NCBI GenBank assembly: GCA_000727475.1
Contig: KL647289.1
Span: forward strand, 1,676,036-1,740,035
Direction of reading: 5' to 3'
DNA length: 64,000 nucleotides
Origin: Sarcocystis neurona
Lineage: Eukaryota > Apicomplexa > Conoidasida > Eucoccidiorida > Sarcocystidae
Shown: positions 45,809-57,600 of the stretch, in pieces
How the letters are laid out: every line of letters begins with the position of its first letter
How positions within the stretch are numbered: position 1 is the stretch's first letter
Translations under genes and position numbers: made by a program
The notes under the pieces: generated by a model
What the model saw: only the letters and a program-made list of their open reading frames with translations
What the model was told of the DNA's origin: nothing
The model's database searches: none

Positions 45809-46720
45809 TTAGACCTCTTCGTCGAACTCGCTGGCAGCGAGCATGCGAAGGCGAGCTTCCTCTGCATGCCTGAGCAGCTCGTTCCCCGCTCCAGCAAATC
45901 CGCCTAGCAGTGCCCCTATAGGATAGCAAAGTCTCTGTTCTCTCAGCAGGGCCAGCCGGACGTGGTACTGAACTTCATCTTCCACGTCCATCAACCCGAA
46001 AATGAAGCCGAAAACTCCCCCCATCAGCAGGGCAACTGTTAGCACAAGCGTCACCTGTTCTCTGCTTTCTACGAGCGGCTTTGCCACGCTGTTTTGGAAG
46101 AAGAAGCCCAGCAAATAGTTGACCATATCGACGAGGGAGAAGGTGAGCGCAAAAGCCACAGATATGCCCAGCACGGCGTAGAGGGGGACCTTGAGCAGGG
46201 CGTGGAGGTTCACAAACCAGTTCTTCTTCAGAAGGAAACAGAGAACACCGGAAAGAATAATAAGGAGAGCAAAAAACTGCAGCTGCTGCTTCTTGCGGGG
46301 GAGGTGCTCCTGTGGGTGTTCGCCCTCCGTCACTCCTGCGAGCGAAAGGGACGCTGCAGCAGCTGCTGCTGTCACGCTTATGCGCCACAAGATCACGCTG
46401 CCCACCGTAATAAATAGCAGACCAAAGTAGAAGGAAAAGAAAGACGACATCGAAATCTCGACTAGGGTGCAGTTAACGATCAAAGAAGCAATTATGCCCA
46501 GGCCGACGCCAACGCAAGCACTCACTGTGCACCGGCACACGAGCTCCCGCGTCACCTCCGTCTTGCCCAGCGTCTGCAATACGCGGGCGACCATTCCGAA
46601 ACCAAACATACGTGAAGATGAAGCAGCAGCCCCTGAAGATGACGGAGGGTAACCACCTGCTGCGGAACCACCCACCGCGCTGCTCCCGTAACCAAGACCG
46701 CCTGTACCCAGCCCCTTCAT
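45809..46720 (-). CDS. Multi-pass membrane protein, 303 aa, ~6 helices
   Basis: An intact single exon on the minus strand. The open frame extends three codons upstream to a TTG, but the first ATG is at 46720, which I use. Residues 1-60 are Gly/Ser/Ala-rich and cytosolic in style, with no signal peptide. Hydrophobic helices lie at about 66-88, 94-115, 147-165, 177-208 (long, possibly two), 222-244 and 265-279. An Ala-rich plus His/Pro/Lys loop (~118-146) separates helices 2 and 3, and the C-terminus is acidic (SEFDEEV). Codon use is balanced and the frame is not triplet-driven, unlike most long frames here. I do not recognise a family; small helix-rich proteins of this kind in apicomplexans are often lineage-specific. 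The role (transporter, channel or scaffold) cannot be stated. Confidence 0.82.
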   Translation of the reverse strand: MKGLGTGGLGYGSSAVGGSAAGGYPPSSSGAAASSSRMFGFGMVARVLQTLGKTEVTRELVCRCTVSACVGVGLGIIASLIVNCTLVEISMSSFFSFYFGLLFITVGSVILWRISVTAAAAAASLSLAGVTEGEHPQEHLPRKKQQLQFFALLIILSGVLCFLLKKNWFVNLHALLKVPLYAVLGISVAFALTFSLVDMVNYLLGFFFQNSVAKPLVESREQVTLVLTVALLMGGVFGFIFGLMDVEDEVQYHVRLALLREQRLCYPIGALLGGFAGAGNELLRHAEEARLRMLAASEFDEEV

Positions 46721-48553
46721 TGTGAACAAACAACCAACAGGCTGCTATTGTTCGTGGAAAGCAGAAGCTGCTGCTGCTGCTTCCAGAGCCGAGAACACTG
46801 CTATTTGAAACGCGTGTTGCTGCTGCCTCAGGGAGGCACCAGAAGACAACGGGGAGTAAAACACAGCTGCTGCGACCGGGCAGCTCAGCGCGTAGTAGGA
46901 GCAGGTTCTGCTGTCAACGCAGATGCTGTTACGGCAATGTAGTCACTGTTAGGGGTACAGTGTCGCTACTGATGCATGTATAAACGCAGAGATGCGCTCC
47001 TGGTTCGGAAGCTGCTGTTCAGACTCTCGCAGGTGTTGTTGGGGCTGTGATGCTAGTTGTGCCTCCAGCCTAAGGAAGGTTAGGTGGTGCGTTAATTTCT
47101 GTCACCAAAACTACAGGAGGTGCTAACAGCGTTAAAGTTCTTGTTGCCCCATTCCGTGCAGTTACACTGCCAACAATTCTTCTTAGTGCGGCAGAGCCGG
47201 GTTCGCTGCGGCTACGCCTGCTGCTGGAGAAACGGGGCGGTCATTTAAATGGAAAGACGACCCCAACCGAGCGGCGAATATAACCCACCAACCGGGGAAC
47301 GTGGCATATGAATGCGCTTGAGGCAGCTCACGTCAGGAAAACGTGGTGGTACACGGGAAGACAAAGATCCTCCTGTTTACATAATTGATGCCTTGTACGG
47401 AAAGATCAAATTTCGAAGTTCGTTCTCTCTGGTGGGTCACGGGGAACCCGCAGTAAAGCCGGAGTGACACTTTCAGACAAGGCTTGCGGAAAAGAAAAGA
47501 CGACGGACATACACAGGGACTACGCTGCACACATACGTATCTAATACAGGTACGTTTACACACGCATGTACACATATGCAAAAATTTAAGCTCCGAACAC
47601 CAGCGAAATTTCACAGGTAAGAGTTCCTCGCTAAACATACAGAGAAGGGGGAACAAGAGGGGAACTGGAGAAATGTGAAACCCAAATTCAACTTGTGTGC
47701 GCCCAACCCGATAGCAGTTCATCAACGCGAAGCAAGGGCAACGACGGGAACAGTGGATTCACCACACTCTGTTCCGTGCACCCGTAGCCGCGCCCTCCAC
47801 AAGCTACGCGCTACGAGCGTGGTCGTCAGGTGGCAGTGAAGATGATGAGACGAAGCAACCTGCAGCAAGTACGGCAAAAAAGACGGCAGAAGAGACAGCA
47901 GACGGCAAAAAAGGAACTCTCGGAGAGACTAGACCAAAACATAAAAGGATGAACCCCCGCGTGGTCTTGGTGTACGGGCATCCCAAGGGAAACAACATAC
48001 CGAAGAGCGCAGGCAGCACCCGGTGAGAACAAAGAAAGATCGAATCACCATATCAACGTGACAAAGCACAAAGTGTTGACCGGCGTTTGACAGTCTACGA
48101 ACGCGTAACTGCACAGCAGGAGCCGCAGCCACAGGAGCAAGATGGCGCCAGCGACACTCGCTGTCGGTCAAACGACGAAAAAGTGGATGCAGAACTTCGT
48201 TACAACGCACGAAAAACCGCCGCCAAATGGCTTGTTTGTTTGCTGAAAGTTCTCCACTTACGCGACACCGGGCTGCACGAATGATGACATCAATGTGATT
48301 CACAACGAACTTTCTTGCGTTTGCAGTAGCGACCATCTGCGCGCCGCTTGCGGCTGCCAAGTGTTGCTGCGATTGTTTCGTCCACCGGTACTGCTACGCT
48401 GCTGGTGCTGCCGCCGTTCATATCTTTGAAGCGAGGTAGTACTTATCACTACAACCCCTATTCAAGTCGTACAGCGACCCTGATCCTGCTGTTGCTATTA
48501 CTTTTCGTGTTGCTAAAGACTTGCTGTTGTTGGTGCGGCGTGCTGGAGCAAAA
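46721..48553. other. Upstream flank of the six-helix gene; no gene
   Basis: The first part would be the promoter and leader of the minus-strand membrane protein. Degenerate GCTGCTG words occur at 46760-46800. Plus-strand frames at 47080-47300 read as Val/Ala/Leu-rich protein but look like decayed triplet sequence. Confidence 0.4.
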
Positions 48554-48864
48554 GCACTTCGCGCCTTTTTCCGAGCCCGGTTTGGCCATCTCACGGGGCT
48601 GTTGTTGTTTGCCCCATGAATACCTTGCTGCGTAGGGGCTGCTGCTTTCCCCGTGAGTAAGCAGTTGGTAAAATTTCCAGTGTGTCCACCGTACGCATTA
48701 ACTTGGTAGCACTTTGCGACTTTTTTCCCGAGTCCGACTTGTCCACCTCTCGGGGCTGTCGTTGTTGGTGTTTGCCCCATGAATACCTTGTTGCGTAGGG
48801 GCCGCTGCTTTTTTCGTGAGTCAGCAGTTGCTGAAAATGCCGGTGTGTCCCCCATGCGCATAAA
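48554..48864. repeat. Diverged 155-bp tandem duplication
   Basis: Unit 1 starts GCACTTCGCGCC at 48554 and unit 2 GCACTTTGCGAC at 48709. Shared landmarks: GCCCCATGAATACCTTG, GCGTAGGGGC, a CGTGAGT segment and a GTGTGTCC word. Roughly 80 percent of positions agree. A minus-strand frame crosses both units but is shifted between them, so they are not read as protein repeats. Confidence 0.85.
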
Positions 48865-50527
48865 ATTGTTTTTGCTCTTGCTGCGCTCCGCAGCTATAAA
48901 CATCAGCAGAGCAGCAGTTTGAAGCAGGGATGACGTTATTGCTGCGGTCTTACGGGGCACCTGGCTGTTGCCACTGCTGCTGCTCTCTACGTGGTATGGT
49001 TGTTTTGACGGGCTGCGCATTGCGTGGCTGTGGAACCGGCGTTAATCCAGCGCCTCAGAAAATGTACACATCTTGACGTAGTGGTACTATGCATGTAAAC
49101 GCGTCTACATGCCGTACAAGTGTATAGTATTCCCAAACAATTCACGGTGAAACCGCAAAACCAACTCGATACACATGTTTACACCATTACCTGCGTATGC
49201 AGCAGTATTCTAGACTTACGCTATGCATGTCGTACTACGCCGAAGATGCCCATTCAGGTTAACCATAAAACCGGATTTGTACACCACGGCACTGACTGTC
49301 ACACTGTGTGTTGTGCCATGCTCTCAGAACTGTACTGACGGTTGTTGGATGTAGGCATTCCGAAGACTAGCGTCGCGACCTTCCACTTCAGATCACATCG
49401 TGTGCCTTTCTGCAAACACCTGATCGCCAGCATGCGCACCTAGTTATGATGACGCGGAGGGATGAAGGGCCAGAAGGGGGGAAAGCAGTGTTTCTTGAGC
49501 AGAACAGTACGTGGCAGTTGATCTATGCCGATATGGGAGAGACTATACCCAGAGCATTGATGCACTGGAGTCGATTACGGCAACTCTTTACATACACAAA
49601 GGTAGTGAATGCACATGCAGTATGGGTATTACACACATTTGCACAAACGGGTCTGTAGGGGGGGACATAATACACACGAATTAGAGGTGTTTTAGCATAT
49701 ATACGCATACGAACCCGGTGGCACTGACGAACAACGATGTGCGCGGACGTTTTGGATGTATGTAGGGATGCGCGTCTTGGATCGTCTGCTTAACGTGCGA
49801 CGCACACGAAGGTACCTAGAGACTTCCGGTATAGGTTGAGATCTAGCTCTGACTACCGTACACGTAGATATATATTCAGCAAACAAGTCGCAACAGACAA
49901 CACCAGCGGTCAGCTGTTGTTAGCCCCTATGTACGCAGATAAACAGTGTTCTTACCAAAGCACAAACAACACAACTATCCCTGCGGACTGGTAGGTCTGT
50001 ACAAACAGTTACGTCGACTCTTTCCTGCGCACGTCTTTCTCGTTTACCTTCCACACGTGCACAACTCCTTTAAGTTTTATCGCCCAACCTCGTGGGACCA
50101 AGTCTGCATACACACGTATTTTCACGTGGAGGAGGCACTGCTCACCAACTGTCTGAATCCATCCTCGGGAATATGTGACACTTCTCTCTACCCGATAATC
50201 AGACGAATTCCGTGCGTTTCTTTTCCGTGTATCCCATACAGAGATTTCTTTCATCACCTGCACGTTCTCCCCCGTATATCTTCTAGGTTACCTTCCGTAG
50301 CCGGACTGCCAAACACCTATCTCTTCGAAAACAACGGATCCCCTGCAGCCTCATTACCGATGCCACCTGCAGTCAAATGGTTCGTTCTTCACAGAACAAC
50401 CCAAGCATTACAAAAGTATTCACACTAGTGTTCAGACAGTCGTGGACGTACGTGACGCTTCTACGTAAAGGTATCGGTTGTTGTAGAAAGGAGAGTCCAA
50501 CTTAGCCACTACTGATAAATCCCAGCG
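48865..50527. other. Repeat-poor DNA, no supported gene
   Basis: Short frames only. A plus-strand frame at 49946-50428 runs 160 codons, but its composition gives no family, and no splice or start evidence supports it. Confidence 0.4.
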
Positions 50528-52643
50528 TACTAGTAAATTTGAGGTCTCACTACTTAACTCCTTGCCCGACGTAGCGGTTCTTTACGATCCTGATGATCTA
50601 TGATACGGATACACAAAGTTCGCTAATAGAAACCTAACCAGTACACTGGCAGACCAAAGTGATATACGCTGAATCAACAGCATCGCTCACGACTGGCCAA
50701 GTGGGGGCGCTCCCCCACGTCAACTAAACTGAACTTCCACTATGTAAGGAACAAGCCAGGGCCCCTGGCAGTGGTCATCTTTAGAATTGCTGAAGGAAGA
50801 CTACCTTGCTGTTCTGTACAGATAGATTTTCCCCTGTTTTTCCACGATCACCTGTGTAATTCACGTAAAGAATTATGTCGATACGGAATTCATCTCTCTG
50901 GTTTGCCTCAAGGTTTTGCCGTTTGTGGAGTGCAGGTGTTTTCGACAGTTTATTTGCTGCGACCACCGAGCTGTACTTCCCCTTTTGCAGCACACAAAAG
51001 CGGACGTCGCAGTGTCTGCATTGTCTCCACATTCCCCAGAACACCCGCCGACATAGGCGAATTCAGCTCCTTAGTGGAGAAATGAATGCATTACAAAGAT
51101 GAACCTTGCATACGTTTCAAAAGCGTACACACTTTCTGTACCGTTGTTTCCCTATCACAATCGAATGCGGTGTAGTGATTGGCAAGTCAGTTCACGTAGG
51201 AAGACGAATACATGTATATCGGTAGCATAAATTTGGGAACCATCTATTCACGTGACATTTCTTTCCAGCCCGCACAAAGGGGTCGAAAAAGAAGATCGCT
51301 CACCAGTGGTTGTGCAACTGCACTACGTATGGCCCTACAGACATGCAGATCGTATGAAGAGAAATATGCCTCTCATGTAACAGCTCGTCTGAAAGATTAT
51401 ATGTGTTATGAAAGGCGGGGCCGCTGTCCATTCAAACAAGACGTCACTCAGATAGGTATTAGTGATTCCCGATGGACTGTTGAACCGGGGTTCCTCAATG
51501 AGGACGGACACACACTCGTGTGGCCCTTGGTGATCTCTGCTACATCGTTAAGAAATCCTCAGCAACTGGCTGTCTGGACGAACCGAGGTACTCCGTCTCT
51601 TGGTTGCAGAGGGGAACGAGTATTGCTGCGCCTTCAACGAAATACAATAAAGAGTGTGTACAATCATGCAGGAGTAGTAATTGCAATGGGAAAGAAACAG
51701 AATAGAAGGTGCTTCAGTGGTGCAACGGGCAGTAGCGTCCAACAGAGGTCTCCAGTGTCGGATGAGTTAGAAACATCTTTCGTTAAGTCACGGATCCCCC
51801 GTTGTGTTGGGCATGAAGCGCGCCAGGAAATTCGCGCTGCTTTTCAGTACAGTAATTGTCGCGGTGATAATCGATGAGGGCAGTGCGTGGAGGCGCCTTG
51901 TATTTTTAGGTAGCAGACGGCTTTTTTTACAGTGCAGGATAACGCAGCGCTGAGGAAGATCCATATTTGACGTGTGCAGTTCGGGCGTGGCCATGTTATG
52001 GAACGGATATGTATGTATAACTACGCGTGTGTGTGTCTATGAGTGAACGGTCTTATGTTGCCGTGGATGTCACTGGAAAAATTTTTTTCAAAAAAGTAGA
52101 TCGGGTTGTATTGAATGACTACCACGTACGACGGCTACACAGGACGGCTTATAAAAGTCCTGACATCCATGGAGTGTATGAACTAATGTGGTATGACGTC
52201 TCTTGATCAGCAGTAGCACTGGTGTGGAATATCAGTATTCTACGAGCGGTACGACTGGAAACGTTGGACAATAATTGTACTAAGCTTCTACTGTAAGGAA
52301 AGGCGCGTTGTAGCCACGTTGACCCACAAGCAGTATGACTAAAAACGTCTAATAATAGTAAATTGAAGTTGGAAAAAGCGCTCCGCACTCTCGTTTCGCT
52401 TTTCCAACCGGGCGATTATATGCGCTTACCTACAACACAGCGCAATAGGGATTAATGAAGACTTACTACTAAATACAGAGGCCTCACTACGTAACTACCC
52501 ATTCCGACGTAGCGGTTCTTTACGATGCTAGTGACCTACGATACCAATGCACAAATTTCGCCAATAGAAGTATATTTAGTAGAGTGGCAGACCAAGGTGA
52601 TATTTCACACACTGAATCAACCGGCGTCGCTCACGCCTGGTCC
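50528..52643. mobile_element. Possible decayed element flanked by ~175-bp direct repeats
   Basis: A ~173-base segment at 50528-50700 recurs in the same orientation at 52464-52643. Shared words include CGACGTAGCGGTTCTTTACGA, TGGCAGACCAA and CGCTCAC. Identity is about 75-80 percent by eye, with small indels. The 1.76 kb between them holds weak plus-strand frames, one of 221 codons (51212-51877) and one of 104 (50771-51085) containing a GLPQG word. No integrase, protease or reverse transcriptase motif is clear, and the repeats do not start and end with TG and CA, so a decayed LTR element is only one option; a segmental duplication is the other. Confidence 0.35.
51212..51877 (+). CDS. Possible 221-aa ORF between direct repeats
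   Basis: An ATG frame in repeat-poor DNA with balanced composition: basic N-terminus, several Cys, and no hydrophobic helix. A frame this long is somewhat unexpected by chance here. No family is recognised, and its position between diverged direct repeats suggests it may belong to a decayed mobile element. Confidence 0.25.
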   Translation: MYIGSINLGTIYSRDISFQPAQRGRKRRSLTSGCATALRMALQTCRSYEEKYASHVTARLKDYMCYERRGRCPFKQDVTQIGISDSRWTVEPGFLNEDGHTLVWPLVISATSLRNPQQLAVWTNRGTPSLGCRGERVLLRLQRNTIKSVYNHAGVVIAMGKKQNRRCFSGATGSSVQQRSPVSDELETSFVKSRIPRCVGHEARQEIRAAFQYSNCRGDNR

Positions 52644-54100
52644 AGTGGAGGTCGGGTGTCTGGACACAGCGGCCGCCAAAGAGAAATCTCTGACGTTCTG
52701 ATTTCCTTGCATATTCACCCTGTATAGCCGTGGCAATTGGGGTGACGACTCGATATTGTATTTTCCACATCGTGTGTCGCAGAAGGAAAGTCATGATCTC
52801 GTTCGCGTGATTATGTGCCGCTTTCATTGAGCCTCCGTTGCGCAGTTCTCGTGAAGACACAGGGCCGCCCACCGGATACCACTAGCCCTCCCCCTATATC
52901 CAGTGCTCTGGGAAAAGTCAGAACGAAACCTGATGTTCAGGCGTAGAGAAATCTCAAAGAGAGTGGTAATCAACATTTGTTGTCTCGAAAACTGTTGTGA
53001 AGGAGTGAGATAGCCTTACGCAAACATTTCAACCGAGAAGACATACTCCGTCACTGCGGAACCGCTGCTGAATGCTCGCTCCACTAGCCACGTTTGCGCC
53101 TCAGTTGTATTCCCGCATGATCAAGAGAGAATAGGAAGACGTGACGTGGACTGAATAAATCGGAAGCGAAGAGTTCGTCTAGTTCATTTAGACTCGAAGA
53201 CGCAATACGTACAGGCGCGATAACGGCGAAGAGACTTTGGTTGACACCAGTATGGTTCCTCTCTTCCTAATGCAAACCACTCCCGTAGTAGCTTGCAGAA
53301 GAAGAACTTCACCCCACGAGATTCAACTTGCTGTTTCCACGCAGTCGTCAAAGTGTTTGATGGTCTTGTCTTATAGTTCGCCTCCTAGGCTTTCAATGTT
53401 CAGGTAGAAGAGGGTATGCTCACCAGGAATCGTCTTATTCCCTTACCAAATGTGACGACTAGACGCAAGAATGTATATACGTCTACATACACATAGATAT
53501 ATGTGTATGTGGAGAGAGCGACACACAAAGAAAAGCATATACACGGGCGAGACTGACAACTTAGCCAGTACGTGCGTGAAGAAGCAGCTGTTTCCTTGTA
53601 GACAATTCCCCCTGGCAGTGTCTTGTACCTACCAGCCATTACACGCAGAGGGGCCTCCTTCGAAATTCAGTATACTGTCGTGCTCATTCACCGTCAACGC
53701 TTCGTGAGGCAATCCAGGTCCGTCATCCCCAACGTCTGCACCTCTCTAGGTGTAATATTACATATGTAATATTACGTATGGTTGTGTGTACACTGTGTAT
53801 GCATACACTCATGCATGTCACCTTCTGCCTATGATTCCCCTCACTTCTTCCTTTGATCTGGGCTCCATTTTTTCCTTCCCTACAACTTCAAAATCAACTT
53901 CTGCTGTTTGATAATAGGTTTTGCTAGCCTTGGCTTGGACTGTTTTTTTTGTGGACATTAGCGGTGTTTTTTGTTGCTTGCGCAACTTATGTTGGTCTCA
54001 GATTTCGTTCCTCACATTAAACTTTCTGTAGCGTTCTCTATACTTCCGCCAGACACATTGTTTTCTGCTCGTCCTCTACACTGAGCCTCTAATTCCTGCC
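52644..54100. other. No supported gene
   Basis: Repeat-poor, slightly AT-rich DNA. A 98-codon minus frame (52576-52872) overlaps the right-hand direct repeat. Nothing else stands out. Confidence 0.4.
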
Positions 54101-54685
54101 CTCAATAATCCAGTGTTCCTTTCCATTCTTCTTCGTGCTCTCGTCCCCGATCCTTTTCCCCCTGCTTTCCTGCATTCGGAAGTTTTGTCAAAGTCTTTGT
54201 CCGCTCCTCCGCCATTACATCCTTACTCTTGAACACTGCTTTTTCTCCGTTCTTCTGTATTGCTACTACGTCTCCCCCCGCTCTCTCGAAGGCCCCCCCA
54301 TACCGTTTCTTTTTCCTACTAGCAGAGCCATTACTCCCGTAGGACGAGTAGGATAACCACCAACGTTACTCCTTCGTCTCTTCTTCTCGTTCACATATCC
54401 TACATCATTCGTCGTAGGATAGCAGGGGGATCGTGAAGGGAGACGTACATGTGATACAATTCACCGCAGACTTAATAAACGCTCCCTCTGCTTCAGTGAG
54501 CGTTGGCCTTGTTGTTCTTCTGTTCTTCGCCTGTGCTGTTAAGTTCTGCTTCAATTCCCTTTTGCCGCTTTCTTCTTTTTCTCCTTTGTCTCCTGCCTTC
54601 GCTTTGTCGATCTTCTCGTTTGCTCGTCTCCTGTTCTTCTCTTCTTTGTCTTACTCGATTCATTCCTCCCTCCGCGGCAGAGAAG
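54100..54685 (+). promoter_or_regulatory. CT-rich leader before the ORAI-like gene
   Basis: The plus strand is pyrimidine-rich (TTCTTCTTTTTCTCC-like runs), ending in CCGCGGCAG six bases before the ATG at 54686. It may be promoter and 5' UTR, or a 5' intron ending at that CAG. Confidence 0.4.
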
Positions 54686-57600
54686 ATGTTGCAAGCAAAC
54701 AAAGCTTCGGTGCTGACGGATTTCCACGTGGGGAGCATGCGCGTGCAGTACTTGGAAATTGAGTACCTTCTTATGGTATTTAACAAAATTACTTCCTTAT
54801 CGTCCCTGCTGTTTGGCTTCGCCGCTTCTGCATTGATGCTTTCTACAAGTGCGTCGAAGAAGGACAGGATGAAAGAAACGATAAGAGAAAGACGCGCTGC
54901 AGCTGGTTGGCGGCTGCTTAGGCATTTTGTCCCAGGGCAGTCGATCATTTAATCAGAAACCAGAATAGAGAACTTGAGATCTTCACTGAGTGGCTGTGCC
55001 GTCTGTGCTTTCCTCTCCTCCGACGCACTAAACAATCGCATCAGTAGTTATATACAGGAGAGAAAAACACACTGCACTGCATATTTCTCTGCTACCTTAT
55101 GCCTGAACTTTGAAGGGTGGTGACACAGTCGTTGTGTTTTTCACTCCCAGTATCCTAGAAAATGCGCGTCTGTGTGTGTGGACAGTGAGTGGTAATTGCG
55201 TCGTTACATGCTGTTGAATATTGGTCTGTCGATAGTGTGTGATCGTATCCGTGTGCGGGCATTTGTACGCCCCATACGGCACGCACAGCCGAAAGCTACT
55301 TACTCGTACATATTTGTCATATACATATATATATATATAAATACGTGCGTCGGTACTTTAAATCAAGGCACACGTAGATCCACTTGATCGTGTTTTCGCA
55401 TGTATACATACACATATATGTATACGTATTCATACATTTCTGTGTGCAGCCGGCGTTATTAGTGGGGACGCACGTAGACCTCTGCGTGCATCAGGATAGC
55501 TCTCTTTGGAACGCAAGTGCGGTCACTGACTCACTTCTACAATGTGGAGACAAAAACGTACGAAGACTCGTACGTAGACATTCGTACTCACGTCTGTATA
55601 CGAATTATGATTTGCTCAAACATCTATTGGACACAAGTAAAATAACATGAGTAACATATGCACCTATACACATATGTGTATACACATTTATCGCTACACA
55701 AAAATGTAAGACAGTGCGCAAGAAAACTTCATGGTTACCTGATTATCGATCAAGCCTTTCTGCACCACTCTATAGCGGCAGCGGCTGGGCTGCTGAACAC
55801 GTGTGCGGTTACTAAAGCTTCATCTGCACGCTGCTACACTTCCTATGGTTTCGGCGTGTATGCATGTGTATGTAATGATGGTGCACATGCGTATTTACAA
55901 ACAAGTTAACCTGCAACCGTGCAATGACGTGCGTTACTGTCTCTCTTCCATTTAGCCCTTTGCCTATAACTATCCATAGGTTTGTACGTGCGGCTACAAG
56001 AACACCGGCCTCCACGGTATATATGCGTATAGTAACGTATACAGAGTAGTCTTTACACCGTACAGACAATCCATACGTATATACACGTATCTCTCTCTCT
56101 CTCTACATATATATATATATATATATATGCTATTCACACTAGCTACTTATGTCACGTTTTCCACATCCAGTTGCCCAAGGTGACAGATATCCCCACTTGC
56201 CGCAGAACACGTTTTCCTTGTGCTGCTGCAGCTGCGTACACCTTTTTCTTAGACAAAAGCCCCCCCACGGGCAGCTTTTGTGTTACCTGGAGGTCTGATC
56301 AGTGCGTCACTCACAATCTCTGCAAAGAGAACCTATCAATCCTTTACGGCGGAAGAAAAATTGTCACATCTTTGTTTTCGCCGCCCCTACTACTACACCA
56401 CCGGGTTGTGAGGCCTCACTCCTGTGGTTGCTACTGTGGTGATAACTGAACATCTTCAAGGAGCACTCACGTATACATACAGTACATACATATATATACA
56501 TTCGTGCGTAATACATACACAAAACACTCATCTCTCTACATACTCATACATATAAATGTGTATGTGCCTGTATACGATATATATACGACACATTTATACG
56601 TATGTGCATACGTTTTTATGCCCAGCGTGATACGCATTTACTGATGCAGCTATACGTGAAAGTATATGTAAATATAAATACGTCTACTTAGACGTACAAG
56701 TCTGTATATGTTTCAAAAGTACGTGTAAATATACATGTACCCACTCCATATTTCAAGATATCACATCCACAGGCGTAAGCTGCATCGTGGGCTACCGTCA
56801 TTCACAGATGTCTGGTGATGCTCGTTTCTACTGCCCCACTGCACAACCATGGGATGACATGTCCATCCACTATATGCATATATATATATATATGCAGACA
56901 CTATCGCACTCTCCTAATCACAGTTGCCCTGTGTTATCAACTTGCTGTGTGGGTATTCGACCTGCTGCGTATGTGCAGGCCTGAGGGGCGGTTCTTCATG
57001 GCTGGAGCTCTTGCACGTGCTGTGTACAACGAGCGCTCTGGGTTTCCTGCTGCTGGTTTTGCTAATATCCACTCTGTGCATCATGTGGGGACCAGGCCTC
57101 GCACTGCGTGGTACTGCTGCTTCGTCGATGCAGCAAGCCACAGAGGTGATGAACGCTTCCGTTGTATCTGCCTTGTGGTGAGACAGCAAGAGCAGCAACA
57201 ATAAAAACAATATCAGCATCAGCAGCAGCGGCACGGGCCGTCCGACTTTCATTCTTGGAAAGTGTACGCATGGGTGCATACCGTGCAGTCAGTCTACTGA
57301 TGCAATGTTTCGTACACGTGTGTCTTTGAGTATATACGCACATGTGCATATAGGATGACGTGGATAAATAACGCCTCATATCCATCCTCCGCGACACGGA
57401 TCACTGACTCCTGCGTCTCGTGACGTGACGATTTAGTCTTACCGCAGCAGCCACGAACTTGTCTTACATCGATGCGATTAACAACGTGATATACTGGATA
57501 AGAAAAGAACTCAGGAATGCAGCAGCTCGTCTCTTGTGCTTGAGCAGTATCCGGATATATATATATATAAGAGGAAATGTTAATTCACGTGGGGACACAC

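Noticed and set aside
47080..47282. Val/Ala/Leu-rich plus frame after an ACTACAG acceptor
   Set aside because: Reads like decayed GCT/GTT triplet DNA; two frames are equally plausible and no partner exon was found.
50771..51085. GLPQG word suggestive of a reverse transcriptase
   Set aside because: No surrounding RT motifs (catalytic YXDD or similar) are visible; a single short word is not evidence.
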